Of a stretch of 64,000 nucleotides of DNA, positions 43,871 to 54,595 are shown in pieces (the first letter of the stretch is position 1; the number at the start of each line of letters is the position of its first letter). A program made the position numbers and the translations under genes. The notes beneath the pieces are model-generated. The model saw only the letters and a program-made list of their open reading frames with translations. It did not search any database and was not told the DNA's origin. The DNA comes from Hesseltinella vesiculosa (taxonomy: Eukaryota; Mucoromycota; Mucoromycetes; Mucorales; Cunninghamellaceae), in assembly GCA_002104935.1 (NCBI GenBank), contig MCGT01000009.1, positions 124,001 to 188,000 of the forward strand, in the 5' to 3' direction.

Positions 43871-44796
43871 GTTTAAAACCCAAAAAAGGATATCAGATCG
43901 TATGAGCCATCTGGTCAACTACCTGAGCGCAGCCAAAAAAAACATAGTGACGGTTTACAAAGGTACAGGAGATTTCGAAAAAAAAATTAGAGGCGCAAAT
44001 GCTCTCCTAGAAAAAATCTGAAAGGAAAACTGATGTACAATATAAAAAAAGGCTGTAGTTCAATTGGATTAAGCTTGGGAATGTCGTTTGAAGGACAAAG
44101 TGCGCTCATCTCAAAAAAAGAAACTGGTCTCCAGGACACGCGCGAAAATGGCCAAAGTCTGAACGGACAAGGCGGGGACGGAAACCAAGTCATCCCAGGT
44201 TCGAAAAAAAACCCATATTTAGACATAGCAAATACTTGCCTTCAAAGGGAATGAAAATAATTGTGAGCGATATATTTTTCTTTATATAGGTGATGGATTT
44301 TTTGAAAATATACTTTCTAAAAAAGTAGCAATTATACTTTTTAGGAAAGTATATTTTCAAAAAATCCATCACCTATATAAAGAAAAATATATCGCTCACA
44401 ATTATTTTCATTCCCTTTGAAGGCAAGTATTTGCTATGTCTAAATATGGGTTTTTTTTCGAACCTGGGATGACTTGGTTTCCGTCCCCGCCTTGTCCGTT
44501 CAGACTTTGGCCATTTTCGCGCGTGTCCTGGAGACCAGTTTCTTTTTTTGAGATGAGCGCACTTTGTCCTTCAAACGACATTCCCAAGCTTAATCCAATT
44601 GAACTACAGCCTTTTTTTATATTGTACATCAGTTTTCCATTCAGATTTTTTTCTAGGAGAGCATTTGCGCCTCTAATATTTATTTTCGAAATCTTCTGTA
44701 CCTTTGTATACCGTCACTATGTTTTTTTTTTTTGGTTGCGCGCAGGTAGTGACCAGATGGCTCATACGATCTGATATCCTTTTTTGGGTTTTAAAC
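43871..44796. repeat. 926-bp near-perfect palindrome (inverted repeat with ~28-nt core)
   Basis: Left arm 43871-44317 and right arm 44345-44796 are reverse complements, centred near 44331. The inner 280 bp of each arm are identical as far as I can read. The outer 150 bp have scattered substitutions and small indels. Each arm contains the same 73-codon open frame (44033-44254 plus, 44408-44629 minus), which has no recognisable domain. Each arm also holds a tRNA-like A-box sequence (TAGTTCAATTGG) and, about 140 bp later, a B-box-like GGTTCGA. Confidence 0.92.
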
Positions 44797-44804
44797 ACAG
44801 ATGT

Positions 44805-44945
44805 TAAATTGTCACCATCAGCTTGACCACCCTCTTAGATAGTGGATGGAAGAGGTAGAAGGTTGGTAAACATGCACTAAAAATGATTTAGCACGCTAAC
44901 TTTCTCGCTCACTTGAAATCATTAGCGGTTCGTCCGATTGGTTCA
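44805..44945 (-). repeat. Dispersed repeat R1, copy E (5' fragment, inverted)
   Basis: Reverse complement matches the left end of copy C (39970-40095): GTCGGAC-AACC-CTAA, GCGAGAAAGTTA, ACCAACCTTCT, CTACCTCTTCCAT and GAGAGGGT-like sequence. It ends where the palindrome begins. Confidence 0.65.
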
Positions 44946-46424
44946 CCCTGCTAAAATATTTATTCCAGTTCAAGTGACGGCGTGTCAGTCAGTGTCCGAG
45001 AGATGGCAGAAATCCGGAATAATTAACAAGTTCGTTTTAAAGCGCACTCGGGCGCGCATCACGACATTTTTTGACGCTCACTGGGCGATCCTCCAAATTT
45101 GGAATGGCACGCTGGTGAATGGCTCTGGGGTCTCTAATTTCACGACATTCAAACTCTTTTCGTGGGGCACGGATATTTTAATGAGCGACATTGGACTGCA
45201 CCCCGTAGCTTCAAAGTTCTGGGCAGCATAGTGAGTCACAAACGCTATTGGGTACAATATTGACTCGATTCAAAGAGATCACTTCTGCGCACTTGCCTAG
45301 CATTGAAAGTCACACATTGTGGGGCTGTGTTGAATGCAGGTTCATTGTGTCACTTTGTTTTGCTCTTCATTTCATGGTTCAAAGACCTTGAGGAGAGGAT
45401 GAGCTGCTTTTTCTGATAATTTTTTAAAGGTGCTATGATGAGCGAGTGAGATGTGACGTTTTTACTTGGACATCGTCTTTCACATCATTGGAAAACTTTG
45501 CCAATTAATCAGAAAAAAACGAAAAGGTCATGGCTAATTGGGCGTTCGCCGAGGCCCTGCACTTGCGTGGGCTGCCAAGCAGTTGGTGAGACTACTTTGT
45601 ACCTCCCAAAATCGTGTCACGGCTGCGAAGGAAAAGGAAAAAATCCAAGAAACAGAGTGCTTTCATGGTCCTTTTCTTGAAATTTTTACAGACCTTTTCA
45701 TCATGCTTCCTCTGCGACTCTCTGGTCATAAACAACTAGCATGCTGACTAATCTAACCAGTATTGTCACCTCTGAGCGGCAAAAATATACCCTATCTCTG
45801 GAAAACCATTTGGATTGATGTGACGTCAGATTTTCTGCAACCTTTTCCTTGAAGGATAATGCTTCATTGTTCCAAATGAAATGAGGCTGAGCCTACAAAT
45901 CGAATGCCAAGGAGTTTCCCTGGGCATTGACAAACGGAAGTTCACCCTTTTAGCGTCCGGTCTAACGAATATGCCTCGCCAGTTCGTTGTCGTCTCATTA
46001 AATGAAGCGCTTCCATGTGAAGTAGGCTGTGAGGACGTTGGTAGAGGACTCCAATGCAAGATTTGTGAACGCGATGGAAACCGACTCGTCATTTGGCCCT
46101 GAACAGCGCAACATGATTTGATTCCAAGCCCAATGAGATTTGTGACACTTTTGACAGTCATATCACTGCACATCTTGCATGATGTGACCCTGGAAAATGC
46201 CGTAGCAAACGGGTGCGGGGGGGGGGGGCGAGAGATTGGCCCCTTGACTTTATCTATTTTCTGGTTCAACAGGAGGTGCCGAACCAGAACTTCAGATCAT
46301 CGCCCGGGAAAAATTGAACCGGTATCAATTCAAGTCTTTCCCATTTATAGTCCTGACGCCTCAATTATGATATGTTTGTGTTTTATAAAAAAGAACTGAA
46401 ATCGTTCCCGCGACAAGAAAAAAG
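44946..46424. other. Spacer between repeat cluster and the reductase gene
   Basis: About 1.5 kb with no recognisable gene, RNA or repeat copy. Contains a G11 run near 46216-46228. Probably decayed sequence belonging to the accessory stretch. Confidence 0.4.
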
Positions 46425-46430
46425 TATAAA
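46425..46430 (+). promoter_or_regulatory. TATAAA box of the reductase gene
   Basis: TATAAA 51 bp upstream of the ATG at 46481, followed by a pyrimidine-rich tract, a typical fungal core promoter. Confidence 0.5.
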
Positions 46431-46480
46431 TTTGGGGACGCTTTTTTTTTTTTTTTTCTTCTTTCAGGAAGATATTAATA

Positions 46481-47604
46481 ATGACTCTCACTTCTGTTCT
46501 TGAACCTGGATCCCGTGTGCTGGTGACTGGCGTCACTGGCTATATTGGCGCACATGTTGCCCATCAATTCCTAAAAGCTGGCTATGTCGTGATTGGTACC
46601 ACAAGAAAGGTGGCTAACGCTGAAACCCTCAAGAACCAGTTCGAATCCGAATTCGGTCAGGGTAAATTCGAAATTGCTGAAGTTGCAGACATTGAAACAG
46701 AGGGTGTTTTTGACGAGCTTGTCAAAGGTAAATAAATACAGGTAAATATGAAAGATTATTGTTAAACTCTTTTTTCGCGATAGGTGTCCAGGGCATTGCC
46801 CATGTTGCCTCGCCAGTCGTGATAAATGACGTAACTGATCCTCAGCATCAAGTACTGAATCCTGCTCGCAACGGGACTCTGAACATTCTCAAGGCTGCAC
46901 ACAGTCATGGGAAGAACGTTAAAAATGTGGTTGTCACCTCAAGTGTTGCCAGCGTGGCAAGTGAATCTGTTCGCACAAGTCAGCCTGGCTATGTTTTCAC
47001 TGAAGAAGATTGGAATGACGAAGCTATTACTGTGTTAAAGCAATTCACTTCCACAGGCCAAACTTCTCCTCCAGGTCTTGCCTATGTCGCAAGCAAAAAT
47101 GAGGCTGAGAGATCGCTCTGGAAATTCAAGCAAGAGAACAACCCTGCTTTTACCTTGACCACCATCCTTCCTTCTTTTGTTCTTGGACCTCAACTGGTGT
47201 CTCCCAAAAGCCGGCAAGACGTCAGCAAGGGCAGTTCATCCGCATACCTTGTGAACTACGTCATCGGTGAAAGCACCGACCCTCAACAGCCACCTTTTGC
47301 CCCCTTTTTTGTTGACGTGACCGATGTTGCACGCGCTCATGTTTTGGCGGTTGAACAAGGTGAAAAGGCTAACGGACAGCGTTACATCGCCAGTGCAGGC
47401 ACGTTTGATTTCCAACGCATCGTGGACTACCTTCGTGAAGCTTACCCAGCCAAGCAATCAACCATTGCCGAAGGTATTCCTGGAAAGTACATCACTGCTA
47501 CCTTTGGCATTGATGGAAGCAAGTTGACCCGGGACCTTGGTCTGGTTTACACCGATTTAAAAACAACTACCCTGAACACGGGTGCCCAATTTATTAATCT
47601 CTGA
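46481..47604 (+). CDS. NAD(P)-dependent ketoreductase (extended SDR, dihydroflavonol-reductase/Gre2-like)
   Basis: Predicted 355 aa from exons 46481-46727 and 46784-47604. The Rossmann motif V-T-G-V-T-G-Y-I-G-A-H-V lies at about residues 16-27 and T-T-R-K (NADPH-type basic residue) at about 40. The catalytic set is V-V-V-T-S-S-V-A-S-V and Y-V-A-S-K-N-E-A-E (Y-x3-K). D-V-T-D-V-A-R-A-H follows, typical of the dihydroflavonol-4-reductase/cinnamoyl-CoA-reductase/Gre2 group. In fungi such enzymes reduce methylglyoxal, isovaleraldehyde or other carbonyls. The actual substrate is unknown. Confidence 0.87.
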
Positions 47605-47847
47605 TAGGAAATAAAAAGGTGATATCCATGTCTGACCAACCTCCATGGAAAAAAAAAAAAAAAGTCGACGCGCTATTGTCTCGGCCAATGAAACGTTGAT
47701 AGTTTCGTGCGTTTAGTGATTTAACAGCATGCGTCTTTCTGACTGGCTGCGCTATTTTTTTTTTCGCAACACTTTGCCTCGATGGTGGCTGATGCCACTT
47801 TTTTTTTTTTTCCTCTTTTTTCTTTAACTTTTTTTACAACTAATTTA

Positions 47848-48926
47848 ATGGCAGGCAAAAAGAAAGCTACGGTGGCTAAGAAGCAAGACAAAAAGCCTGA
47901 ACCTGCATCCAAGAAGGTGACGTTTTCCGGAAAAAAAGAAGTGACGACTTTTGAAAAGAATTCGATTGTGCGCAAACGCAAGAATCCTGATCAAGATGAT
48001 CAATCTGCAAAGAAAAAGGCATTGAAACAGGCACCAGTCGTTGAAGATGTCGAGGATTCATCAGACGAAGACAATGTCGCCAATGACATTGAACTGGATG
48101 CGTTGTCCGAAGAACAAGAAGAAGCTCTGCGCAAAGAAATCTTGGGCGATCTTGTGGAAAGCGATGACGATGAAGACAGCTCAGACGACGAAGCTGCCGA
48201 TCACATTGAAATCAATGAAAACATTGTGTCTCTGTCTAAGAAAGCTATCAAGGCTCAACCCAAGGTTAGAAAATACATTTTTATATTGATGTGCAGGCGA
48301 TTAACTTAATGTTCATTTTCCTCCCTTTGCTTTAGTCTGTGGCCACTGCTGCAGCTGATGAAAGTGGTATTGTTTATGTAGGACGTATTCCCAAGTCATT
48401 TGTGGAGGCCGACATTGTGCGATACTTCAAGCAATTTGGTGAGATCAAGAAGATACGTATCAGCAAAAACAAAAAGGGTCAATCTCGGCATTACGGGTTT
48501 ATCCAATTCGCGTCCAAGGAAGTAGCCGAAATTGTCGCGGAAACAATGAACAACTATCTCGTGGATGGCCGCCTCATTCAATGTAATGTCGTGCCTGAAT
48601 CTCAACAACACGAAAAGCTTTTTGCCTCTCAAAAGAAATCTTCGCCTTTGGCCTTTGCAAAGCGCGCCGAAAAAGTGCGCAATCAAGACAAAGATCTCAA
48701 ACAATACCTGAAATCAGCCCAGAACCTCGTCGCTGGTGAAAAGAAGAAGCGTGCTGCGCTGAAGAACAAGGGTATCGACTATGATTTCCCTGGATACGTA
48801 AGTCCTGCTCTATCACTGTGAAAAGGTTTCAAGCAAGGCGCTTACATTTTTCATTCTGCATAGGCTGCTTCTTTAGAACAATGGAAACCAAAATTCATGG
48901 CCAAGCTTGATACAAAGAGCGCATAA
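47848..48926 (+). CDS. NOP15: Nucleolar RRM protein Nop15 (NIFK/MKI67IP-like)
   Basis: Predicted 313 aa from exons 47848-48264, 48336-48797 and 48864-48926. The N-terminal half is Lys-rich and acidic (S-S-D-E-D, D-D-E-D-S-S-D-D-E). One RRM covers about residues 150-230, with RNP2 I-V-Y-V-G-R-I-P and RNP1 R-H-Y-G-F-I-Q-F. The basic C-terminus ends G-I-D-Y-D-F-P-G-Y, a motif shared by NIFK/Nop15 proteins. Nop15 is a 60S biogenesis factor that binds the ITS2 region of pre-rRNA. The start is the ATG before A-G-K-K-K; an upstream in-frame ATG would only add a poly-Phe stretch. Confidence 0.87.
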
Positions 48927-49170
48927 ATGCATTTTTTTCTAAGTACAATTTCATCTCTTGCATCCATATCCGATTAAATTTCAGAAACAAAACATCCCAT
49001 CGCGTAGTTGATTTTAACTGTGGGTCACGTTTTAGAGAGAGGACCAAAAAAAAAATAGCGGGTTGCCGGGTTTACATGCCTTTCTTGCATGACTCATCGC
49101 ATTAGAGTTTGAAATAAAGGGGTGCAGTCGCATTTTCCTTTTCTTTTGTTCTTTTCATCTATTTCTTTCT

Positions 49171-49680
49171 ATGTCAGATATCCAAATCCAACCCTATTCA
49201 AGCGAGTATCAGGACCAGTGTTTAAAACTGGTGACGGACATCCAAAAACAGGAGCTTAAGCTTGATTTTCTGGATACCACTCACCAAGACGAGCTGACAA
49301 ACATCAATTCTTACTACAACGACAGGCGCAGCGGTTTTTGGATAGCACTGCAAAACAGGACTGTGATCGGAACGATAGGTGTTAAAGCCATAGATGACGT
49401 GGGGATACTCAAGAAAATGTACGTGCAGAAAGAATACCGTGGTAACGGGCTGGCTCTCCAGCTTATCCAAACGGTGAAGGAACGAGCCCGGCAACACGGG
49501 CTGACCTACTTGTGCCTCGGCACGAACAGCTCGATGGAAAAAACGAAGCGTTACTATGAAAAAAACGGTTGGACTCCAATCGATCGCCACTCTCTCCCGA
49601 GCAACGTGTTGGCTGCCTTTAACATTGCTGACGATGCATTTTTCAAGCTGACGCTTGAATGCATTCCTCAAGTCCCATGA
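49171..49680 (+). CDS. GNAT-family N-acetyltransferase
   Basis: Single exon, 169 aa. The acetyl-CoA binding motif A is M-Y-V-Q-K-E-Y-R-G-N-G-L-A (R/Q-x2-G-x-G/A type) at about residues 88-100. Beta strand 4 before it is G-T-I-G-V-K-A-I. Motif B contains Y-Y-E-K-N-G-W. The acceptor substrate cannot be predicted. Absence of introns and small size resemble bacterial relatives, but single-domain GNATs are also common in fungi. Confidence 0.85.
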   Translation: MSDIQIQPYSSEYQDQCLKLVTDIQKQELKLDFLDTTHQDELTNINSYYNDRRSGFWIALQNRTVIGTIGVKAIDDVGILKKMYVQKEYRGNGLALQLIQTVKERARQHGLTYLCLGTNSSMEKTKRYYEKNGWTPIDRHSLPSNVLAAFNIADDAFFKLTLECIPQVP

Positions 49681-49737
49681 CACGGGGGAATTTTCCAAAA
49701 AGAGAGCGAGGCGTTTGGGAAAAAAAATAAATCGATT

Positions 49738-51435
49738 TTAATTTCGTTCATCTTCAGGTACAGTGGTTTCAAAGTCCTTTTTCACGGCATCAAAATAACG
49801 GTCGTTGAAGAGTTCCAGAGCAGTGAGAGCCAGGCATTTGGAGGCATTCATAGTGTCACGGTGGGCTTGGATGGTACGGGCAGCCTTTGTGAACTCGACA
49901 GTGTGGTTGGAGGCTGTGGTGTGGATACCATACATGGGGTGGATGGAGGGAACAACATAGCTGACGTTACCCATGTCGGTGGAGCCACCGCCACCTTCCT
50001 GCACGCGAATGTCAGGGAAGGTAATTCCTGTTTTTTCCATGTAGTGGGCATAAGTACTGGCCATGACATGGTTTTGGACAACATCCTTGGTGGGTATGTC
50101 GGCCCATTCCCACTTCACTTGGCAGCCGGTCGCCAAGGCTGCGCCTTCAAAGCACTGTTCCATCTTTTCCATCACACGCTTCAATTGTTGGTATTTGTAG
50201 GTGCGCACAAAGAACATGGCCGAGGTATGTTCGGGAATGATATTGGGCTGGTTAAGAGAATGGATGGGTGAGATGTATTTTTTTTTCATTTTGGACATGG
50301 GTCAGATCATATCGACACTTACAGCTTGTCCACCATCAGTGACGATGCCGTGGACACGATCGGTTGGTTCCAGTTGCTGGCGCATCATACTGACACCGTT
50401 CCAAAGCTGCACCATTGCATCCAGAGCGTTGATGCCTTCCCAAGGCGATGACGAGGCATGGGTGGGTTTACCGATAAACTCGACGTTGACATGTTGAACA
50501 GCAATCATTTTGGCATATTGACCGTCCATGGGACTTTTTTGAAAAATTGTGCGTTGATATCAAAAAAAAAAAAAGTAGTGATAATGATTTACCTGGGGTG
50601 AAGCATGACACAGGCGTCCACATTATCTTGGAAGGCACGTTGTTTCACCATTTCAATCTTACCAGCCGACATTTCTGCGAAAGAAAAAAAAACAGATGAT
50701 CAGTAACAGGATCAAACGTTGGGAAGAGGAGGGATTTGAATCACCTTCACCGGGCGTGCCAAACAAAATGACTTTGCCCGAGATTTTGTTCTGTTCCAAG
50801 GCTGCTTTCAGAGCCATAGCCACGGCAATGCCCGAGATACAGATCAAGTTGTGACCACAGCCTTGACCCAAGCCAGGTAAGCCATCATATTCAGAGCACA
50901 CGCCAACACGTCGACCAGGCCCATTGCCAAATTCAGCCGTGAAGGCTGTGTCCATTCCATAGGCATGACGAGTCACTTGGAAGCCTTTCTCTTCCAAAAA
51001 AGCTGTTAACAAATCATGGCTCTTCTGTTCCTTCATGCTGAGCTCATGAAGATCGTAAATCTATGTGGAAGCAAGCCATTGTGAATAAAAAAAAGTGCGC
51101 TTGCTATCTTTCTACCTTTAAGCTAATGTCACGCATCTCCTTATCGATGGCAGCAAGTGTTTGTTGGACCAAGTGCTCTAGTTCAGGATTCACTTTCAAG
51201 TCGAGTTGTTCAAAGGCCTAGAGAAGACAGATGAGACACATGATGCATTTTAAGAATAGGAATGTACTTTGGTGACACAGTCTTCATAGGCTGGAAGGAC
51301 TTCCATGGGCGAGACAGGAGCATAGTTGTAGTCAAATGAGTTCGCTGACACTGACAACGGTTGCTGCTTTCGAGACGTAAAAAAGCGTGAAAAGCAGCAA
51401 AATGAGCTTTCTTGTTCTGTTGGCAATTGAGGCAT
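49738..51435 (-). CDS. M20-family amidohydrolase/peptidase (PM20D2-like)
   Basis: Predicted 462 aa from exons 51435-51268, 51217-51116, 51060-50745, 50674-50593, 50533-50323 and 50247-49738. The metal/catalytic motif is C-S-E-Y-D-G-L-P-G...G-C-G-H-N-L. The general base pair E-E sits in G-T-P-G-E-E-M-S-A-G, with the intron between the two Glu codons. The dimerisation domain carries G-K-P-T-H-A-S-S-S-P-W-E-G. Near the C-terminus come S-T-D-M-G-N-V-S and P-M-Y-G-I-H-T. The family cleaves N-acyl amino acids or unusual dipeptides. The N-terminal Ser/Phe-rich segment may be an organelle signal. Confidence 0.86.
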
Positions 51436-51888
51436 TTGGTAAGGGAATAAAAAGTGAGGAAAAGAGAAGACCGAGGCAACGGGCTAAAAAATGGGCCGGG
51501 GAAAATTGAATGAATAAAAAAGCACGCCTTCTTCTACGTTCCCATTTGGATACCCTTAACCTTGTTTATGCTGTCATCGTATGATAATGATACTTACACA
51601 CGTTTGACTAAACAAATATACATTAAATCTCTCTGTAATGAACCCTCACAGAGCCAGTTTTGCATAATTCATTCTCTGCAAGCAAAACGGCCAGGATTCA
51701 AAGGGAACGGGGATTGAAACGGCTGCCAGCCATTGTTTTTTTTTTTCTGTTTCTCTGGCTTGTCCTGCTCTTTTTCTTTTTTTTCTTTCTTTCTCTTTTT
51801 TGATCCTCCAAACAATTCACATAGAGCAAAAAAAAAAAAAGGTGCATCTTGATAAATACCTTTTTGATATCCAGCCTCCTCCTCCTCA
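51436..51888. promoter_or_regulatory. Divergent spacer between the M20 and PPR-like genes
   Basis: 453 bp, T-rich near 51735-51800, with A13 at 51829-51840. No gene was recognised. Confidence 0.4.
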
Positions 51889-54468
51889 ATGTCTTTTACT
51901 TGGCTAGCTCAAAGGGGCCTTGTACGATCATGGCAATCACATCGAATACTCTGTCGAGCTTGTTATTTGATAACGCAGCATCCATCAGCCAAATCCAAGG
52001 TGCTACCTCCTCGCTCTTCATCTATGCCATTGCCATCAGTCATGTCCTATTCCTCCGCTTTAGATGCCAAACGATCGCCAGCTCTGATCAAGCTAAGAGA
52101 AGAGCTCAAGCATCCTCCTGCCTCACCTGTCACTTCGCGGAATGCTGCTGTCAGGCGGTTTGAACAACGGTCCTTCATCAAGCGACGCCGCATATATCGA
52201 AAGAATCTTAGCACTGTATACGAAGTGATTCGGAAAGACTTGGCTCAATGGCGTCAGCTGTCGTCCCAGGATCTCCTTGCCATCTTTGACCGTCTGCAAC
52301 CAACATTGGCCATTGATCACACTACCCGTTTGACCAGCAGGAATGCTCAACATGTTCTGGAAGATCTTCAGCATCATACCCCACTCTTGTTTACCAGCCA
52401 ACACGCCAAACACCTTGTCACCTCATACAAGGAAAACCGTCAGTATACCGAAGCCATTGAGCTGATCGCCTGGTGCCAACAGCAAAGCCACGTGGCCGTC
52501 GAGGATGATTTGCTCGAATTGGGCGTTGCCGTGGCAACCAAGCAACATTCAACCATACCCTTGGCTAGGCAATGGTGGGACCGAATGGCCTGCAAGACCG
52601 ACCGTGCCACGGGGTACGTACTACAAGGCTTGGTGCTCAAAGGTGATCATGAGCATGCCGCCCGCTGGTGGCAACAGCATGCCAAATCCACTGCCCTGGG
52701 ATCGTCCTCGCAAGGCAGCCACGCTCCTACCACAAGCCCAATGGCGTTTGTATCCGATGGACTAGAATGGATGCTGCAAGAAGCCGTTGCTAAACTTGAT
52801 TTTTCGGAAGCCCTTTACAGTTACGAACTACAATGTGGATTTTTTGTAAATCACCAGCCAGCCTTGCAAGACCAACAAATCATTCAGCCATTTGGTTCGT
52901 TGTCGAATTTTTTGAAAAGAGCCATGGCCGAAGAGGGCACAGCCAAGACGCTCAAAGTGCTTTTTGACGTGGCTACCGAGCTTGGACACAACACTGGCAA
53001 GGCTATGATCGGCCATCGTCTTTTCCAGCTGTTCATGGCTGACAAAAACGTGCGTCGCAGCGTCAATTTTTTTATGGATCATCAAGACCTTATTGGCAAC
53101 AAGACCCTTCTACTGCAGCTCCTGGACTCTACGTGTCGTGCCAAGTATGCCACGGATGCTTACCGATTATACCAAGAGGTTTGCCAACGGTATCCAGAGG
53201 CTTTGGATCTCCGGCGATACTCCCGTGTCATGCAAGTCCTCCTTCGTGCCAGAATGCCCGATCTGGCCGACCAGGTATACAAAGATGCTACCACCAACCA
53301 AGTCATGACCACGCACCAGTCTCGCGAAAATGTCCTGGCCTTTTTCTACACCGTCTATGCCCTGTGTTCCCAGACTGGCAACATTGCGTTGTTCGAGACG
53401 ACGGCGGCTATGCAACGCGCCGCTGGCTTTCCCATCCTCAGCCACCGTTCGCTCACTTGCTTGATGTCGGCCTTTTTACGGAGTGGAAAGATCAAAGAAG
53501 CCAAGGCGGTGTTTGACCATCTGGCCTTTTCGACTTCATCATCGGACATGGTGTCCAAGCTTCCATCTGCAGCCAAGCGCTCACGTTCTCCTCCCCCACG
53601 GGAAAACACGGGCCATCTGGACTGGCTGGACGAGCAAGGCGACGTCGATCTGGACCCGCGGCAAGAACAGGTCACGGATGGTGTTGATGTGGTGGACTTC
53701 AACGTGCTGATTCGAGGCATCATCATGGAGCACGGCTCGCAGCAAGAGACGCAAGAACGGGTGCTGGCCGTTCTGCGCCACATGTCCATGGTGGGTGTAG
53801 CCTCTGATAAGGCGACCCTGCGTACGCTGATGGATGTGTATGCCCAAGATTCAATGGATGGTGTCATGGAGGATGAACTGTCCGACCAGCTGCTGGGAGA
53901 CCCGTCTGCCACGACTCATGACCACGTTTGGCTCAATAACCTGAAACTTACTCGCCTGATCTATGGTGGCATCAACACCTCACCACGCTCACGCCAACCG
54001 CAATCCATCGAAAAGAATGTCTTCCAAGCTGCCCGTATCTTCCTCAGCAACAGTCGACGGCAGCTGTTCCCATCCTTGCAGGCGGATACGTTTATCCAGG
54101 CCAATATCATGACGTACACGCTGTTGATCGAAGCTCTCAGCCGCCACCCTCGTCATCATGCGATTCAGCGTCAAGTGTTTGCTCACATGCGGGAAAATGG
54201 CAAGCTTCCGACGATGGACCTTTACCAACTGATGATCCGAAGCAACCTATACCGAGGCCGGTTCCAAGACGCCAAGGACACCATGGCATTGTTGTGTCAA
54301 GATTATCATTTGGCTACTCCTCCTCCAGCCATACATGCCCACTACCTGTCTTACTTGATCGAGCTTAACAAGAGCGCCTATGCCAAGAATTGGGTGGAGC
54401 AGATGCGATTGAATGAAATGGATTTAAAGCACCCCCCGTTGACGAGAATACTTTCCAAATTAGACTAG
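51889..54468 (+). CDS. Mitochondrial pentatricopeptide-repeat (PPR)-like protein
   Basis: Single exon, 859 aa. The N-terminus (M-S-F-T-W-L-A-Q-R-G-L-V-R-S-W) is basic and amphipathic, fitting a mitochondrial presequence. Degenerate 35-residue helical repeats can be seen, for example Y-T-E-A-I-E-L-I-A-W, A-T-D-A-Y-R-L-Y-Q-E-V, M-S-A-F-L-R-S-G-K-I-K-E-A-K-A-V-F and Y-T-L-L-I-E-A-L-S. PPR proteins bind organellar RNA and control its processing or translation. I cannot name an orthologue. An upstream in-frame GTG or ATG is not evident, so this ATG is the likely start. Confidence 0.75.
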   Translation: MSFTWLAQRGLVRSWQSHRILCRACYLITQHPSAKSKVLPPRSSSMPLPSVMSYSSALDAKRSPALIKLREELKHPPASPVTSRNAAVRRFEQRSFIKRRRIYRKNLSTVYEVIRKDLAQWRQLSSQDLLAIFDRLQPTLAIDHTTRLTSRNAQHVLEDLQHHTPLLFTSQHAKHLVTSYKENRQYTEAIELIAWCQQQSHVAVEDDLLELGVAVATKQHSTIPLARQWWDRMACKTDRATGYVLQGLVLKGDHEHAARWWQQHAKSTALGSSSQGSHAPTTSPMAFVSDGLEWMLQEAVAKLDFSEALYSYELQCGFFVNHQPALQDQQIIQPFGSLSNFLKRAMAEEGTAKTLKVLFDVATELGHNTGKAMIGHRLFQLFMADKNVRRSVNFFMDHQDLIGNKTLLLQLLDSTCRAKYATDAYRLYQEVCQRYPEALDLRRYSRVMQVLLRARMPDLADQVYKDATTNQVMTTHQSRENVLAFFYTVYALCSQTGNIALFETTAAMQRAAGFPILSHRSLTCLMSAFLRSGKIKEAKAVFDHLAFSTSSSDMVSKLPSAAKRSRSPPPRENTGHLDWLDEQGDVDLDPRQEQVTDGVDVVDFNVLIRGIIMEHGSQQETQERVLAVLRHMSMVGVASDKATLRTLMDVYAQDSMDGVMEDELSDQLLGDPSATTHDHVWLNNLKLTRLIYGGINTSPRSRQPQSIEKNVFQAARIFLSNSRRQLFPSLQADTFIQANIMTYTLLIEALSRHPRHHAIQRQVFAHMRENGKLPTMDLYQLMIRSNLYRGRFQDAKDTMALLCQDYHLATPPPAIHAHYLSYLIELNKSAYAKNWVEQMRLNEMDLKHPPLTRILSKLD

Positions 54469-54595
54469 TTATCATTCCCCACCCTTTGTAAATACTTTTT
54501 TTTTTTTTTTTGCATTCATTCTGTACCGTTCATAAATCAATGTTCATTTTTTGAAATTTTTTTTTTTTTTGCATATATATGAAAGATGATCGTTT

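Noticed and set aside
44053..44215. tRNA gene in the palindrome arm
   Set aside because: A- and B-box-like sequences are about 140 bp apart and acceptor, D and anticodon stems cannot be formed.
44033..44629. Two identical 73-residue proteins in the palindrome
   Set aside because: Identity follows automatically from the inverted arms. Composition is unremarkable, and no homologue or promoter is recognised, so it is not annotated as a gene.
44938..45231. 97-codon plus-strand frame beside the palindrome
   Set aside because: Starts inside the R1 fragment, has no recognisable motif, and has no splice or promoter context.
46262..46325. Possible tRNA near GAACC/GGTTC sequences
   Set aside because: No cloverleaf could be folded and the box spacing is wrong on both strands.
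49171..49680. GNAT gene as a clear bacterial transfer
   Set aside because: Intronless and short, but nothing in composition or neighbours separates it from fungal genes. A phylogeny would be needed.
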